This document shows positions 42,556 to 54,050 of a stretch of DNA of 64,000 nucleotides, piece by piece. The first letter of the stretch is position 1. Each line of letters opens with the position of its first letter. Origin of the DNA: Caryophanon latum (GTDB lineage: Bacteria > Bacillota > Bacilli > Bacillales_A > Planococcaceae); NCBI RefSeq assembly GCF_001700325.1, contig NZ_MATO01000022.1, positions 26,654 to 90,653 of the forward strand. Direction: 5' to 3'. The notes beneath the pieces were generated by a model. The model saw nothing but the letters and a program-made list of their open reading frames with translations. It was not told the DNA's origin and made no database searches. The translations under genes and the position numbers were made by a program.

Positions 42556-42954
42556 ATGACAATGACTGATCCGATTGCAGATATGCTTACTCGTATCCGT
42601 AACGCTAACATGGTTCGTCACGAAAAATTAGAGGTTCCTGCTTCTAACATCAAAAAAGAGATCGCTGAAATCTTAAAGCGTGAAGGTTTTGTACGTGACG
42701 TAGAGTACGTAGAAGATAATAAACAAGGTATCATCCGTATCTTCTTAAAATATGGTAAAGATAACGAACGCGTTATTACAGGCCTAAAACGTATCTCTAA
42801 ACCAGGTTTACGTGTATACGCTAAGACAAACGAAGTTCCTAAAGTGCTTAACGGTTTAGGTATCGCTTTAGTATCAACTTCACAAGGTTTATTAACAGAC
42901 AAAGAAGCTCGCGCTAAACAAGTGGGCGGCGAAATCGTAGCATACGTTTGGTAA
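42556..42954 (+). CDS. rpsH: 30S ribosomal protein S8
   Basis: 132 residues ([15 protein letters not shown] at the start, [20 protein letters not shown] near the end). S8 is the classical spc-operon repressor in E. coli; no equivalent site was recognised here. Confidence 0.98.
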   Translation: MTMTDPIADMLTRIRNANMVRHEKLEVPASNIKKEIAEILKREGFVRDVEYVEDNKQGIIRIFLKYGKDNERVITGLKRISKPGLRVYAKTNEVPKVLNGLGIALVSTSQGLLTDKEARAKQVGGEIVAYVW

Positions 42955-42986
42955 TATAGTATTTAAATGAATGGAGGTGCCCATTA

Positions 42987-43526
42987 ATGTCACGTGTAGG
43001 TAAAAAACTTATCGAGGTTCCAGCTGGCGTAACTGTAGAAGTTGCTGCTGACAACACTGTTGTTGTAAAAGGACCAAAAGGCGAATTAACTCGTCAATTC
43101 CATAAGGAAATGAAAATCGAGCAAGAAGGTAACATCATCACTGTTGTACGTCCTTCTGAATCTAAAGAACACCGCACAAATCACGGTACAACTCGTGCGC
43201 TTTTAGCGAACATGATTACTGGTGTTTCTGAAGGTTTCACTCGCTCATTAGAACTTATCGGGGTAGGTTACCGTGCGCAATTACAAGGTTCAAAACTTGT
43301 ATTAAACGTTGGTTTCTCTCACCCAGTAGAATTCGAACCTGAAGCAGGATTAGAAGTAGAAGTTCCTACTAATACTAAGATCATTGTTAAAGGTATTTCT
43401 AAAGAACGTGTTGGTGCTTTAGCATCAAACATCCGTGATGTACGTCCACCAGAGCCTTACAAAGGTAAAGGTATTCGTTATGAAGGCGAATTCGTGCGTC
43501 GTAAAGAAGGTAAAACAGGTAAATAA
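42987..43526 (+). CDS. rplF: 50S ribosomal protein L6
   Basis: 179 residues with two L6 domains and the signature [17 protein letters not shown] behind GGAGGTG. Confidence 0.98.
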   Translation: MSRVGKKLIEVPAGVTVEVAADNTVVVKGPKGELTRQFHKEMKIEQEGNIITVVRPSESKEHRTNHGTTRALLANMITGVSEGFTRSLELIGVGYRAQLQGSKLVLNVGFSHPVEFEPEAGLEVEVPTNTKIIVKGISKERVGALASNIRDVRPPEPYKGKGIRYEGEFVRRKEGKTGK

Positions 43527-43569
43527 TGCAGCCTAAATTGCATTAAAATCTAGAAAAGGAGTGACCTCT

Positions 43570-43929
43570 ATGATTACGAAACAAGATAAAAATCAAGTTC
43601 GTAAGAAACGTCATGGGCGTGTTCGTGCTAAGATCTCTGGTACTGCATCAGTTCCACGTTTAAACGTATTCCGTTCAAACAAGAACATCTACGCACAATT
43701 AATCGATGACGTAGCTGGCGTAACTTTAGTTTCTGCTAACACTCAAGAAAAAGGTTTCGAGGGTGCTGGCGCAAACGTAGAAGCAGCTGCAAAAATCGGT
43801 GAAATCATCGCTAAACGCGCTGTTGAAAAAAATATTACTGCTGTGGTATTTGACCGTGGTGGTTACTTATATCATGGACGTGTGAAAGCTTTAGCTGAAG
43901 CTGCACGTGAAAACGGCTTAGAATTTTAA
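43570..43929 (+). CDS. rplR: 50S ribosomal protein L18
   Basis: 119 residues from ATG 43570 ([20 protein letters not shown]) behind AAAGGAG; a GTG in frame at 43561 is less well placed. Binds 5S rRNA. Confidence 0.97.
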   Translation: MITKQDKNQVRKKRHGRVRAKISGTASVPRLNVFRSNKNIYAQLIDDVAGVTLVSANTQEKGFEGAGANVEAAAKIGEIIAKRAVEKNITAVVFDRGGYLYHGRVKALAEAARENGLEF

Positions 43930-43950
43930 TAAGAAGGAGGGACATACTTC

Positions 43951-44451
43951 ATGAGTCGCATTGACGCAAGCAAATTAGAACTTGAAGAACGCGTAGTTAC
44001 AATTAACCGTGTTGCTAAAGTTGTTAAGGGTGGTCGTCGCTTCCGCTTCACAGCATTAGTTGTTGTTGGAGATAAAAACGGTCATGTAGGTTTCGGTACT
44101 GGTAAAGCACAAGAAGTACCAGACGCGATCCGCAAGGCAGTTGAAGACGCGAAGAAAAACTTAATCGAAGTACCACGCGTGGGTGGAACTACTCCACACT
44201 TAGTGCAAGGTCGCTTCGGTGCAGGTTCAATCTTAATTAAACCTGCTGCTCCTGGTACAGGGGTTATCGCTGGTGGTCCAGTACGTGCAGTACTAGAACT
44301 TGCTGGTATTACTGATATTCTTTCAAAATCTCTAGGTTCAAACACACCAATTAACATGGTGCGTGCAACTGTAGCAGGTTTAACTGAATTAAAACGCGCA
44401 GAGGACGTTGCAAAACTACGCGGTAAATCAGTGGAAGAGTTATTAGGATAA
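43951..44451 (+). CDS. rpsE: 30S ribosomal protein S5
   Basis: 166 residues. The loop [20 protein letters not shown] is intact, so no spectinomycin-resistance change is evident. It is part of the mRNA entry helicase site. Confidence 0.98.
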   Translation: MSRIDASKLELEERVVTINRVAKVVKGGRRFRFTALVVVGDKNGHVGFGTGKAQEVPDAIRKAVEDAKKNLIEVPRVGGTTPHLVQGRFGAGSILIKPAAPGTGVIAGGPVRAVLELAGITDILSKSLGSNTPINMVRATVAGLTELKRAEDVAKLRGKSVEELLG

Positions 44452-44464
44452 GGGGGGAATTATA

Positions 44465-44644
44465 ATGGCTAAATTACAAATCACCCTTACTAAATCTGTG
44501 ATCGGCGCGAAGCCAAACCAACGTAAAGTGGTTGAAGCTTTAGGTTTACGCAAAATGAACCAAACTGTTGAGCAAGCTGATAATGCAGCAACTCGCGGTG
44601 CCATCGCAAAAGTAGCTCACTTAGTTACTGTAACTGAAATTTAA
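44465..44644 (+). CDS. rpmD: 50S ribosomal protein L30
   Basis: 59 residues starting [20 protein letters not shown], in the conserved place between rpsE and rplO. AAGGGGGGAA precedes the ATG. The product is ferredoxin-like and binds 23S rRNA. Confidence 0.96.
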   Translation: MAKLQITLTKSVIGAKPNQRKVVEALGLRKMNQTVEQADNAATRGAIAKVAHLVTVTEI

Positions 44645-44685
44645 TTTCAAACTTTTTTCATATAAATTACAAGGAGGTGCCACCT

Positions 44686-45126
44686 ATGAAACTTCATGAG
44701 TTAAAACCTGCAGTTGGTTCACGTAAAGAACGTAACCGTGTTGGTCGTGGTATCGGTTCTGGTAACGGTAAAACTTCTGGTAGAGGTCATAAAGGTCAAA
44801 ACTCACGTTCTGGCGGCGGCGTTCGCCCAGGATTTGAAGGCGGTCAAAACCCTTTATTCCGTCGTTTACCAAAACGTGGTTTTACTAACGTTAACCGTAA
44901 AGAATACGCTATCGTTAACGTTGAGACATTAAACCGTTTTGAAGATGGTGCAGAAGTATCAGCTGCATTATTATTAGAAACTGGTGTAGTGAGCAATGAG
45001 AAAGCTGGAATTAAGATCCTTGGTAACGGGGAACTTACTAAAAAGCTTACTGTTAAAGCTCACAAATTCTCAGCTTCAGCTAAAGAAGCAATCGAAAAAG
45101 CTGGCGGATCTATCGAGGTGATCTAA
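44686..45126 (+). CDS. rplO: 50S ribosomal protein L15
   Basis: 146 residues from ATG 44686 ([20 protein letters not shown]) behind AAGGAGGTG, with the Gly-rich [23 protein letters not shown] segment. Its stop overlaps the secY start. Confidence 0.97.
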   Translation: MKLHELKPAVGSRKERNRVGRGIGSGNGKTSGRGHKGQNSRSGGGVRPGFEGGQNPLFRRLPKRGFTNVNRKEYAIVNVETLNRFEDGAEVSAALLLETGVVSNEKAGIKILGNGELTKKLTVKAHKFSASAKEAIEKAGGSIEVI

Positions 45127-46427
45127 TGTTTCAGACAATCTCAAACTTTATGCGTGTTCGAGATATACGAAATAAAATCATCTTCACATTATTAATGTTA
45201 ATCGTTTATCGTATCGGGACATTTATCCCGGTACCAAACGTTGACGCAGACGTATTAAAGGCAACTGACGAGTTTAACCTCGTTGGTTTCATTAATACAT
45301 TTGGCGGTGGTGCTTTGGCAAACTTCTCTATCTTTGCGATGGGGATTATGCCGTACATCACGGCCTCAATTATTGTACAGCTCCTGCAAATGGATGTTGT
45401 GCCGAAGTTTGCTGAGTGGGCGAAGCAAGGTGACGTTGGTCGTCGTAAGCTAGCTCAATTTACGCGTTACTTCACAATTATATTAGCGTTTATACAATCA
45501 TTTGCTATGTCGTTTGGTTTTAACCAAATGTATGGCGGGACATTGATCCAAGATGAAGGTGTAATGACATACGTAATCATTTCAATTGTACTTACTGCTG
45601 GTACTGCATTTTTACTTTGGTTATCTGAACAGATTACCGCTAAAGGTGTAGGTAACGGTATTTCAATCGTTATTTTTGCTGGTATCGTGGCTTCGTTCCC
45701 GAACGCAGTAAACCAACTGTATGCACAACAAATTGAAGGTGCTGGTGAAGCCTTATTCATCAACATCATTATTATCGTATTGTTAGCGTTAGTACTTTTA
45801 GCTGTTGTAGTTGGTGTTATTTATGTTACGCAAGCGTTACGTAAAATTCCAATTCAATATGCAAAGCGAGTTGCTGGTAACGCCTCAGAACGTGTAGCAG
45901 CAGGTCAACAAACGCATTTACCGTTAAAAGTAAATGCTGCAGGGGTTATTCCGGTAATCTTCGCAGTAGCGTTTATTATGACGCCGCAAACACTTGCGTT
46001 ATTCTTTGGTGAAAACGATGTAACAACTAAAATTACTAATTTCTTCGATTATACGAAGCCAACTGGTATGCTTATTTACGTCGCATTAATCATTGCGTTC
46101 ACATACTTCTATGCGTTCATTCAAGTGAACCCAGAAAATGTAACGGACAACTTGAAAAAACAAGGTGCGTATATTCCGGGCATTCGTCCAGGTAATGACA
46201 CACAAACATATTTGACAAAAATTCTTTATCGCTTAACATTTGTTGGCTCGGTCTTCCTAGCGATGATCGCGGTTTTACCGATTATGTTTACAGCGTTAAT
46301 GGACTTACCAGCAGCAGTTCAAATCGGTGGTACTAGTATCCTGATTGTTGTAGGTGTAGCTCTTGAAACGATGAAACAGTTAGAGTCACAACTTGTAAAG
46401 CGTCACTATAAAGGATTTATGAAATAA
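45126..46427 (+). CDS. secY: Preprotein translocase subunit SecY
   Basis: 433 residues with ten membrane helices. Conserved regions: FGGGALANFSIFAMGIMPYITASIIVQLL (plug and helix 2) and the cytoplasmic loop ENVTDNLKKQGAYIPGIRPG. It overlaps rplO by one base (TAATG), as usual in the spc operon. Confidence 0.98.
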   Translation: MFQTISNFMRVRDIRNKIIFTLLMLIVYRIGTFIPVPNVDADVLKATDEFNLVGFINTFGGGALANFSIFAMGIMPYITASIIVQLLQMDVVPKFAEWAKQGDVGRRKLAQFTRYFTIILAFIQSFAMSFGFNQMYGGTLIQDEGVMTYVIISIVLTAGTAFLLWLSEQITAKGVGNGISIVIFAGIVASFPNAVNQLYAQQIEGAGEALFINIIIIVLLALVLLAVVVGVIYVTQALRKIPIQYAKRVAGNASERVAAGQQTHLPLKVNAAGVIPVIFAVAFIMTPQTLALFFGENDVTTKITNFFDYTKPTGMLIYVALIIAFTYFYAFIQVNPENVTDNLKKQGAYIPGIRPGNDTQTYLTKILYRLTFVGSVFLAMIAVLPIMFTALMDLPAAVQIGGTSILIVVGVALETMKQLESQLVKRHYKGFMK

Positions 46428-46428
46428 T

Positions 46429-47152
<724 letters not shown>

Positions 47153-47192
47153 TACCCGGCTCCGGGCGCAGATTACTGCTTCCGCGGGAGGC

Positions 47193-47475
47193 ATGCGGAA
47201 GCAACAACGAAACATATTTATTTGAGAGTTGCAAAAGCATATTGTGCCCGGTATATATCTTGATGAATATTCGAAACATATTACGTGAAGTAGATGTTTT
47301 GACAAGGTATAATGGGTTTCGTGGAAGCATCTGTATAACGGGTATGAATTCTCATCCGAGACTATCAAATGTCCGTGGATTGTGTGAAGCGAAACCAGAC
47401 GAGCGTCTTTCAAACATCTCTCATACAATCCAAGATATATGCTTTGTCATGTGTCATTTGATGAAAAGATGAGAA
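47193..47475 (+). pseudogene. map: Decayed methionine aminopeptidase gene (map)
   Basis: Fragments in different frames match the Map protein in order. ELQKHIVPGI followed by LDEYSKHI is at 47226-47282 and ends at a stop. A second frame reads DVLTRYNGFRGSICI (47293-47337) and then EAKPDERLSNISHTIQ to about 47439. These match EELKKHIxPGI, SFKGYNGFRGSIC and EAKPGERLSNISHAIQ of Map. About 60 residues holding two metal-binding aspartates, and the whole C-terminal half with the remaining ligands, are gone. A possible old start (ATGCGGAAGC, cf. MREA) is at 47193. Gene order adk-map-infA is standard. The alignment is from memory of the family; a working map must exist elsewhere. Confidence 0.85.
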
Positions 47476-47512
47476 CCTCAATTATTATGTAATAGAAGGG
47501 AGACTAGGTCTG

Positions 47513-47731
47513 ATGGCGAAAGACGATGTAATTGAAGTCGAAGGGACAGTTGTTGAGACTTTGCCAAACGCGATGTTTAAGGTAGAATTAGAAAATGGAC
47601 ATACAGTGCTGGCTCACGTATCTGGCAAGATCCGTATGCACTTTATCCGCATTTTACCTGGAGATAAGGTTACTATCGAGTTATCTCCTTATGATTTAAC
47701 TCGCGGTCGTATCACATACCGTTTTAAATAA
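47513..47731 (+). CDS. infA: Translation initiation factor IF-1
   Basis: 72 residues, OB fold: [22 protein letters not shown], then [25 protein letters not shown] core. ATG 47513 follows AGGGAGAC. Confidence 0.98.
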   Translation: MAKDDVIEVEGTVVETLPNAMFKVELENGHTVLAHVSGKIRMHFIRILPGDKVTIELSPYDLTRGRITYRFK

Positions 47732-47768
47732 TCTTTTGCGCTCCGGAATATTAAGGAGGTTAGGTTAG

Positions 47769-47882
<114 letters not shown>

Positions 47883-47906
47883 TTAAACAAGGAGGTGCAC
47901 TAACGA

Positions 47907-48272
47907 ATGGCACGTATTGCTGGTGTTGACATTCCTCGCGATAAACGCGTTGTAATTTCATTAACTTACATCTACGGTATTGGTAAAACTACTTCTCAAA
48001 AAGTATTAGCGTCTGCTGGTATTAACGAAGATACGCGTGTGCGTGATCTTTCTGAAGATCAGTTAAACTTAATCCGTGAACAATTAGATTCATACAAAGT
48101 AGAAGGTGACTTACGTCGTGAAGTTTCATTAAACATCAAACGTTTAATGGAAATCGGATGTAACCGTGGTATCCGTCACCGTCGTGGTTTACCAGTTCGT
48201 GGTCAAAATACGAAGAACAACGCACGTACGCGTAAAGGTCCTCGTAAGACTGTAGCGAACAAGAAAAAATAA
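47907..48272 (+). CDS. rpsM: 30S ribosomal protein S13
   Basis: 121 residues ([19 protein letters not shown]), ending in the basic tail [20 protein letters not shown]. Contacts tRNA and 50S from the 30S head. Confidence 0.98.
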   Translation: MARIAGVDIPRDKRVVISLTYIYGIGKTTSQKVLASAGINEDTRVRDLSEDQLNLIREQLDSYKVEGDLRREVSLNIKRLMEIGCNRGIRHRRGLPVRGQNTKNNARTRKGPRKTVANKKK

Positions 48273-48280
48273 TTAAGTAA

Positions 48281-48688
<408 letters not shown>

Positions 48689-48807
48689 TAGGTATTCCTA
48701 GTGATTGCTAGGTATTCTCGTCTTATGCAAATCGGCCCTGGGCGTTTTAAAAAAAGATGATGGTAATTAACCTAATACATTCGATGTTTTGAAGGAGGGT
48801 AAATTGA

Positions 48808-49758
48808 ATGATCGAAATTGAAAAACCAAAGATTGAAACGGTTGAAATCAGCGAAGATTCCAAATATGGTAAATTTGTTGTAGAACCACTTGAACGTGGT
48901 TATGGTAATACTTTGGGTAACTCACTACGTCGTATCCTTTTATCTTCTTTACCTGGTGCTGCTGTTACTTCAATTCAGATTGACGGTGTTTTACATGAGT
49001 TCTCTACTGTAGAGGGCGTTGTAGAAGATGTTGCATCAATCATTTTGAATGTTAAAAAGTTAGCATTAAAAATTTACTCTGATGAAGAGAAATTAATTGA
49101 GATTGATATTAAAGGTGATGAGCAAGGCATCGTAACTGCTGCTGACATCACACATGATTCTGACGTTGAGATTTTAAATCCTGATTTATATATCGCAACA
49201 ATTGCTAAAAACGGACACTTACGTATGCGTATGTACGCACAACGTGGACGTGGTTACACTCCAGCTGACCAAAACAAACGTGAGGATCTTCCTATCGGCG
49301 TTATCCCGATCGACTCTATTTACACTCCAGTTTCACGCGTCAACTTCCAAGTTGAAAATACTCGTGTTGGACAAAGCTCTGACTACGACAAACTTTCACT
49401 TGATGTTTGGACAGATGGTAGCATCGGTCCTAAAGAGGCGATTTCGCTTGGAGCGAAAATTTTAACAGAGCACTTAAACATCTTCGTAGGCATGACGGAT
49501 GAGGCACAAACTGCTGAAATCATGGTCGAAAAAGAAGAAGATCAAAAAGAACGAGTTCTAGAGATGACTATCGAGGAATTAGATCTTTCTGTTCGTTCTT
49601 ACAACTGCTTAAAGCGCGCTGGTATCAACACGGTACAAGAGTTAGCTGACAAGTCAGAAGACGACATGATGAAGGTTCGTAACCTTGGTCGTAAGTCTTT
49701 AGAAGAAGTAAAAGCGAAATTAGATGAGCTTGGTTTAGGGTTACGCAAAGAAGACTAA
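48808..49758 (+). CDS. rpoA: DNA-directed RNA polymerase subunit alpha
   Basis: 316 residues. The N-terminal assembly domain has the signature [24 protein letters not shown], and the C-terminal domain ([38 protein letters not shown]) binds UP elements and activators. It follows a 119-nt gap after rpsK. Confidence 0.98.
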   Translation: MIEIEKPKIETVEISEDSKYGKFVVEPLERGYGNTLGNSLRRILLSSLPGAAVTSIQIDGVLHEFSTVEGVVEDVASIILNVKKLALKIYSDEEKLIEIDIKGDEQGIVTAADITHDSDVEILNPDLYIATIAKNGHLRMRMYAQRGRGYTPADQNKREDLPIGVIPIDSIYTPVSRVNFQVENTRVGQSSDYDKLSLDVWTDGSIGPKEAISLGAKILTEHLNIFVGMTDEAQTAEIMVEKEEDQKERVLEMTIEELDLSVRSYNCLKRAGINTVQELADKSEDDMMKVRNLGRKSLEEVKAKLDELGLGLRKED

Positions 49759-49805
49759 GCGATATTACACATTTTAGTATTTTGCATTAAAGGAGGGAAA
49801 TTTCC

Positions 49806-50186
49806 ATGGGTTACAGAAAACTTGGTCGTACAAGTTCTCAGCGTAAAGCTTTATTACGTGATTTAACTACTGACTTAATCATCAACGAGCGCATCGAAAC
49901 TACTGAAGCTCGCGCTAAAGAGTTACGTTCAACTGTTGAAAAAATGATTACTTTAGGTAAGCGCGGTGATTTACACGCTCGTCGTCAAGCAGCTGCTTAC
50001 ATTCGTCGTGAATTAGTAGCTACTACTGATGCTGAAGGTAACGAGAACACTGTTTTCGCACTTCAAAAGTTATTTGACGATGTTGCTCCACGTTACGCAG
50101 AGCGTCAAGGTGGTTACACTCGTATTCTTAAAGTAGGTCCTCGCCGTGGTGACGGTGCACCTGTAGTTGTGATTGAATTAGTTTAA
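49806..50186 (+). CDS. rplQ: 50S ribosomal protein L17
   Basis: 126 residues ([20 protein letters not shown]), with the R/K-rich helix and the end [14 protein letters not shown]. Last gene of the alpha operon; three terminator-like hairpins follow. Confidence 0.98.
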   Translation: MGYRKLGRTSSQRKALLRDLTTDLIINERIETTEARAKELRSTVEKMITLGKRGDLHARRQAAAYIRRELVATTDAEGNENTVFALQKLFDDVAPRYAERQGGYTRILKVGPRRGDGAPVVVIELV

Positions 50187-50204
50187 TCATAAATATGAGG
50201 TAAG

Positions 50205-50258
50205 TGAGGGTGTCCGTCGAAGCCGGTTCACCGGTGGAGCGGCACTCTCTTTTTTTAC
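50205..50258 (+). terminator. First hairpin after rplQ, terminator
   Basis: GAGGGTGTCCG pairs loosely with CGGCACTCTC, with a small inner CCGG/CCGG stem, then seven T. It ends the alpha operon transcript. Confidence 0.75.
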
Positions 50259-50339
50259 ACAAAGCCAAAAATGATTTATACGACAATAATTAAGCTGAGC
50301 GTTATGATGAGCGGGCTATGCAAATAGTGGCGTCTCGTT

Positions 50340-50443
50340 TAGCTCTCGCACCTCATTCAAAAGGACACGGAAATGAGCAGCCGTGTTCTTACCTTTTAAA
50401 TGTACAAGCGCATTTCTCTGAATGAGGTGCGCGCTTTTTTATT
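50340..50443 (+). ncRNA. Structured RNA candidate with terminator, 3' of rplQ
   Basis: CGCACCTCATTCA (50347-50359) and TGAATGAGGTGCG (50419-50431) form a perfect 13-bp outer stem. Inside it AAGGACACGG and CCGTGTTCTT (50361-50390) form a second 10-bp hairpin. CGCTTTTTTATT follows. This nested fold is more elaborate than a plain terminator and may be a small RNA or 3' UTR element. Confidence 0.5.
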
Positions 50444-50476
50444 CATACATAATTTGTATGACGCTTGTAACGAAAG

Positions 50477-50516
50477 AGCATTAGCAGAAGTTTTCTGCTG
50501 ATGCTTTTTTATTTTT
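50477..50516 (+). terminator. Third hairpin after rplQ, terminator
   Basis: AGCATTAGCAGAA and TTCTGCTGATGCT form a 13-bp stem with a GTT loop, followed by T residues. Confidence 0.8.
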
Positions 50517-50565
50517 CCGAGCAATAACGGTGGTCAGTGCGTGAAAAACAGTGTAAGTTAGTATT

Positions 50566-50734
50566 TAGCATATATGCGAATTAGCAATGTGTTGGCTAGT
50601 CGCGTGTTGCGGCTTCGCTTTCCTGGGGCGTGGCTTGAGCCTCCTCGACGTAGTCACGTCAAGTCTCACGCTATTGCCCAAGGAGTCTCGCCGCATTGCT
50701 CCTAGCCATTTACAATTGCTTAACCGATATGCTA
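50566..50734. repeat. Dispersed large palindromic intergenic repeat, copy F
   Basis: One imperfect hairpin spans nearly 170 nt: TAGCATAT/ATATGCTA at the ends, GCAATGTGTTGGCTAG with CTAGCCATTTACAATTGC, then GCGGCTTCGCTTTCCTGG with CCAAGGAGTCTCGCCGC. The GGCTTGAGCCTCCTCG core is identical to copy A at 2999-3220. It lies just before the ecfA1 promoter region. Confidence 0.75.
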
Positions 50735-50783
50735 TATAAATAGTTTAGTTTTGAGCTGAGAGTAGAAAGGAAGACGCACAACA

Positions 50784-51629
50784 ATGACAGAAATTTTATC
50801 ACTCAATGCAGTGACATTTTCATATGCGCCAGAAGAGCCAAATAGTAAAAATGCAGTCGATAACGTCAGCTTTTCGATATCGAAAGGGCAATGGATTGCG
50901 ATTGTTGGGCATAACGGATCGGGCAAGTCGACAATCGCAAAGCTTATGAACGGCTTACTTGCGCCGACGTCAGGAGAAGTTCGTTTTGATCGCGACGTAT
51001 TAACAGAGGAAAATTTATGGGACGTACGCTCTCAAATGGGCATGGTGTTTCAAAATCCAGATAATCAGTTCGTAGGAGCGACAGTGCAAGATGATGTCGC
51101 GTTTGCGCTTGAAAATAGCGGTGTCGCGTTTGATGATATGGTGAAGCGTGTGCATGAGTCGCTTGCGCAAGTAAAAATGGACGGCTTTTTAAATCATGAG
51201 CCGCATCATTTATCAGGTGGACAAAAACAGCGTGTTGCGATTGCGGGGGCACTGGCGCTTCGTCCTAAGCTTTTAATTTTAGATGAAGCAACGTCTATGC
51301 TCGATCCACAAGGGCGCATAGAAGTGTTACAGACGGTGCAACAGCTTCGACGTGAGACAGGCTTAACCGTGATTTCAATTACACATGATTTAGAGGAAGC
51401 AATGCTTGCAGACCGCGTATTATTTATGAATGGTGGCAAAAAGTTTGCAGAAGGAACACCGACTGAAATTTTTACGCTCGGTGATGAATTAACCGCATTA
51501 GGGCTTGATTTGCCATTTGCGATGAAAGTGTCACGCTTATTGCAGCAGCAGGGCGTGCAATTAACAGGACAACATCTTACAGAAGAAGAGCTGGTGAATG
51601 ATCTATGGACATCAAACTTCAACAAGTAG
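50784..51629 (+). CDS. ecfA1: Energy-coupling factor transporter ATPase EcfA1
   Basis: 281 residues. Walker A GHNGSGKST, signature LSGGQKQRVAIA, Walker B LLILDEATSMLDP. Together with EcfA2 and EcfT it powers vitamin uptake by various substrate-binding S components encoded elsewhere. AGAAAGGAAG precedes the ATG. It overlaps ecfA2 by 25 nt. Confidence 0.97.
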   Translation: MTEILSLNAVTFSYAPEEPNSKNAVDNVSFSISKGQWIAIVGHNGSGKSTIAKLMNGLLAPTSGEVRFDRDVLTEENLWDVRSQMGMVFQNPDNQFVGATVQDDVAFALENSGVAFDDMVKRVHESLAQVKMDGFLNHEPHHLSGGQKQRVAIAGALALRPKLLILDEATSMLDPQGRIEVLQTVQQLRRETGLTVISITHDLEEAMLADRVLFMNGGKKFAEGTPTEIFTLGDELTALGLDLPFAMKVSRLLQQQGVQLTGQHLTEEELVNDLWTSNFNK

Positions 51630-52474
51630 AATATGCGTATGCGAAAGGAACGCCGTTTGAAAAGCGCGCGTTGTATAACGTTAATATGCACATTCAATCA
51701 GGCACGTATCAAGCAATTATTGGGCATACTGGTTCAGGGAAGTCGACCGTGCTACAGCATTTCAATGCGCTGCTACGTCCGACGAGTGGAACGGTTGTCA
51801 TTGGTGATCGTGTCATTGAAGCAGGGAAGAAGCAAAAAAATTTAAAAGAAGTGCGCCAAAAAGTCGGCATCGTATTCCAGTTTCCAGAGCATCAACTATT
51901 TGAAGAAACGGTGCTAAAGGACATTATGTTTGGACCGATGAACTTCGGCATGCAAGAAGCTGTAGCGAAAAAGCGTGCTGAGGAGCTTATTACGCTCGTA
52001 GGTTTACCAGAAAGTGTGCTTGATAAGTCGCCATTCGATTTATCAGGTGGGCAAATGCGCCGTGTTGCGATTGCAGGTGTGCTAGCGATGGAGCCAGACG
52101 TCATCGTATTAGATGAGCCAACAGCAGGGCTTGACCCACGTGGACAGCGTGAAATTATGGATATGTTTTATGCACTTCATCAAGAGCGCGGTTTAACGAC
52201 GATTCTCGTAACGCATAGCATGGAGGATGCCGCACGTTATGCCGATTACGTATCAATTATGCATGAAGGTCGTTGTGTGCTCACAGGGACACCGACAGAG
52301 CTGTTTAGCGACGAGACAAAGCTGCGTGAATATCGTTTAGAGTTGCCGCGATTAGTTGCGTTCCAGCGTAAAGTGGAGAAACTCATCGGTGAGCCGTTAC
52401 GAGAGTTGTCGTTAACGGAAGAGCATTTTGCTAAGCAGCTTGCCGCATATATAAAGGCAGGTGGACGCGCATGA
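51605..52474 (+). CDS. ecfA2: Energy-coupling factor transporter ATPase EcfA2
   Basis: 289 residues. Walker A GHTGSGKST, Q-loop FQFPEHQLFEETV, signature LSGGQMRRVAIAG, Walker B VIVLDEPTAGLDP. The start lies inside ecfA1, and the end overlaps ecfT. Confidence 0.97.
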   Translation: MDIKLQQVEYAYAKGTPFEKRALYNVNMHIQSGTYQAIIGHTGSGKSTVLQHFNALLRPTSGTVVIGDRVIEAGKKQKNLKEVRQKVGIVFQFPEHQLFEETVLKDIMFGPMNFGMQEAVAKKRAEELITLVGLPESVLDKSPFDLSGGQMRRVAIAGVLAMEPDVIVLDEPTAGLDPRGQREIMDMFYALHQERGLTTILVTHSMEDAARYADYVSIMHEGRCVLTGTPTELFSDETKLREYRLELPRLVAFQRKVEKLIGEPLRELSLTEEHFAKQLAAYIKAGGRA

Positions 52475-53268
52475 TGGAGAAAATGATTTTTGGTCGCTAC
52501 ATTCCGGGTGAGTCGTTCGTGCATAAGCTCGATCCACGCGCAAAGCTGTTGTTTGTCTTTGGCTTTATTATTATTGTGTTTCTTGCAAACAATGCGATTA
52601 CGTACGGTATACTGATTAGTTTTACGTTTTTAGTCATGCTGCTCAGTCGCATTCGTCCGTACTTTATTATTAACGGACTCAAGCCAGTGCTGCTCTTGCT
52701 TGTGTTTACATTCTTCATTCATATTTTGTTTACGAAAGAGGGAGACTTATTATTTGAGCTAGGTTTCTTGAAAGTGTATGAGGAAGGGTTACGACAAGGT
52801 ATTTTCATCTCGATTCGCTTCCTTGTGCTCGTATTTATGACGACGATTTTAACGCTTACGACGTCACCGATCTCAATTACAGATGGGCTTGAAGTATTGC
52901 TGAACCCACTGAAAAAAGTGAAGTTTCCAGTACATGAATTAGCGCTTATGATGTCGATTGCGTTGCGTTTCATTCCGACGTTAATGGATGAAACAGATAA
53001 AATTATGAAGGCGCAAATGGCTCGTGGCTCAGATTTAAGTGCAGGGCCGATGAAAGACCGTATTAAAGCAGTAGTGCCGCTGCTCGTGCCGCTATTTGTC
53101 AGTGCATTTAAACGTGCAGAAGATTTGGCGACCGCGATGGAAGTGCGCGGCTACCGAGGCGGTGAAGGACGTACACGTTACCGTCAGTTAAACTGGCAGC
53201 TGCGGGATACAGTCATTTTAGTGGCGCTTATTGGATTAGCAGTAGGACTATTTTTAGTAAGAGGGTAG
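52471..53268 (+). CDS. ecfT: Energy-coupling factor transporter transmembrane protein EcfT
   Basis: 265 residues with about five to six membrane helices. The coupling helices show the ARG motifs (MKAQMARGSDLS and MEVRGYRGGEGRT) that dock onto the two ATPases. ATGATG start overlapping ecfA2; either ATG is possible. Confidence 0.96.
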   Translation: MMEKMIFGRYIPGESFVHKLDPRAKLLFVFGFIIIVFLANNAITYGILISFTFLVMLLSRIRPYFIINGLKPVLLLLVFTFFIHILFTKEGDLLFELGFLKVYEEGLRQGIFISIRFLVLVFMTTILTLTTSPISITDGLEVLLNPLKKVKFPVHELALMMSIALRFIPTLMDETDKIMKAQMARGSDLSAGPMKDRIKAVVPLLVPLFVSAFKRAEDLATAMEVRGYRGGEGRTRYRQLNWQLRDTVILVALIGLAVGLFLVRG

Positions 53269-53272
53269 CGAC

Positions 53273-54013
53273 ATGAGACGATTAAAAATGATCATTAGCT
53301 ATGACGGTACGGATTTTTCGGGCTATCAAGTGCAGCCAGGAGCGCGTACTGTACAGCTAGAGATTGAAAAAGTGTTACAGATGATGCATAAAAATGAACT
53401 TGTGAAAATTACGGCGAGTGGTCGTACCGATGCACGCGTTCATGCGACAGGGCAAGTCATTCATTTTGATACGCCGCTAACCATTCCGCCAGAGCGTTAT
53501 ATGAAAGCGTTGAATGTGCAGCTACCGCGTGATATTCGCGTGTTGCATTGCGAGGAAGTAGCGCCGGACTTTCATGCACGTTACAGCGTGTCAGGCAAGC
53601 GCTATCGATACATTTGGTGTACAGCTGCTGTGCAAAGTCCGTTTCGTCGCCATTATACGACGGAAACAAACGGCGTGAAGCCTGACGTGAAAAAGATGCG
53701 TGAGGCGGCGCAGTACATTTTAGGGGAGCATGATTTTTCTTGTTTTTGTGCGGCAAATACGAGTGTGCAAGATAAAGTGCGCATAGTAAAAAGCATTACA
53801 ATTGATTTTCATGGGGATGAGCTGCACATGGCAATCGAGGGAAATGGTTTCCTATATAATATGGTGCGCATTATCGCTGGTACATTGTGGGAAGTTGGCA
53901 TTGGAAAACGAACGCCACAAAATGTACAAAAAATAATCGAAAGTAAGGATCGTAAATTAGCGGGAAAAACAGCTCCGCCGAATGGATTATACTTGGAACA
54001 CGTGTATTACTAG
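53273..54013 (+). CDS. truA: tRNA pseudouridine(38-40) synthase TruA
   Basis: 246 residues. The catalytic Asp is in ASGRTDARVHATGQV near residues 48-62, with FLYNMVRIIAGTLWEVG near the C-terminus. It follows ecfT by 4 nt, so it is in the same operon. Confidence 0.97.
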   Translation: MRRLKMIISYDGTDFSGYQVQPGARTVQLEIEKVLQMMHKNELVKITASGRTDARVHATGQVIHFDTPLTIPPERYMKALNVQLPRDIRVLHCEEVAPDFHARYSVSGKRYRYIWCTAAVQSPFRRHYTTETNGVKPDVKKMREAAQYILGEHDFSCFCAANTSVQDKVRIVKSITIDFHGDELHMAIEGNGFLYNMVRIIAGTLWEVGIGKRTPQNVQKIIESKDRKLAGKTAPPNGLYLEHVYY

Positions 54014-54050
54014 GCGTTTAACAACTTTACCAGGTGTTCACTTTTTATGC

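Noticed and set aside
47242..47472. A 76-codon ORF between adk and infA as a new small gene
   Set aside because: Its sequence consists of scrambled Map fragments, no ribosome-binding site precedes it, and the upstream part of Map continues in another frame. Called as a pseudogene instead.
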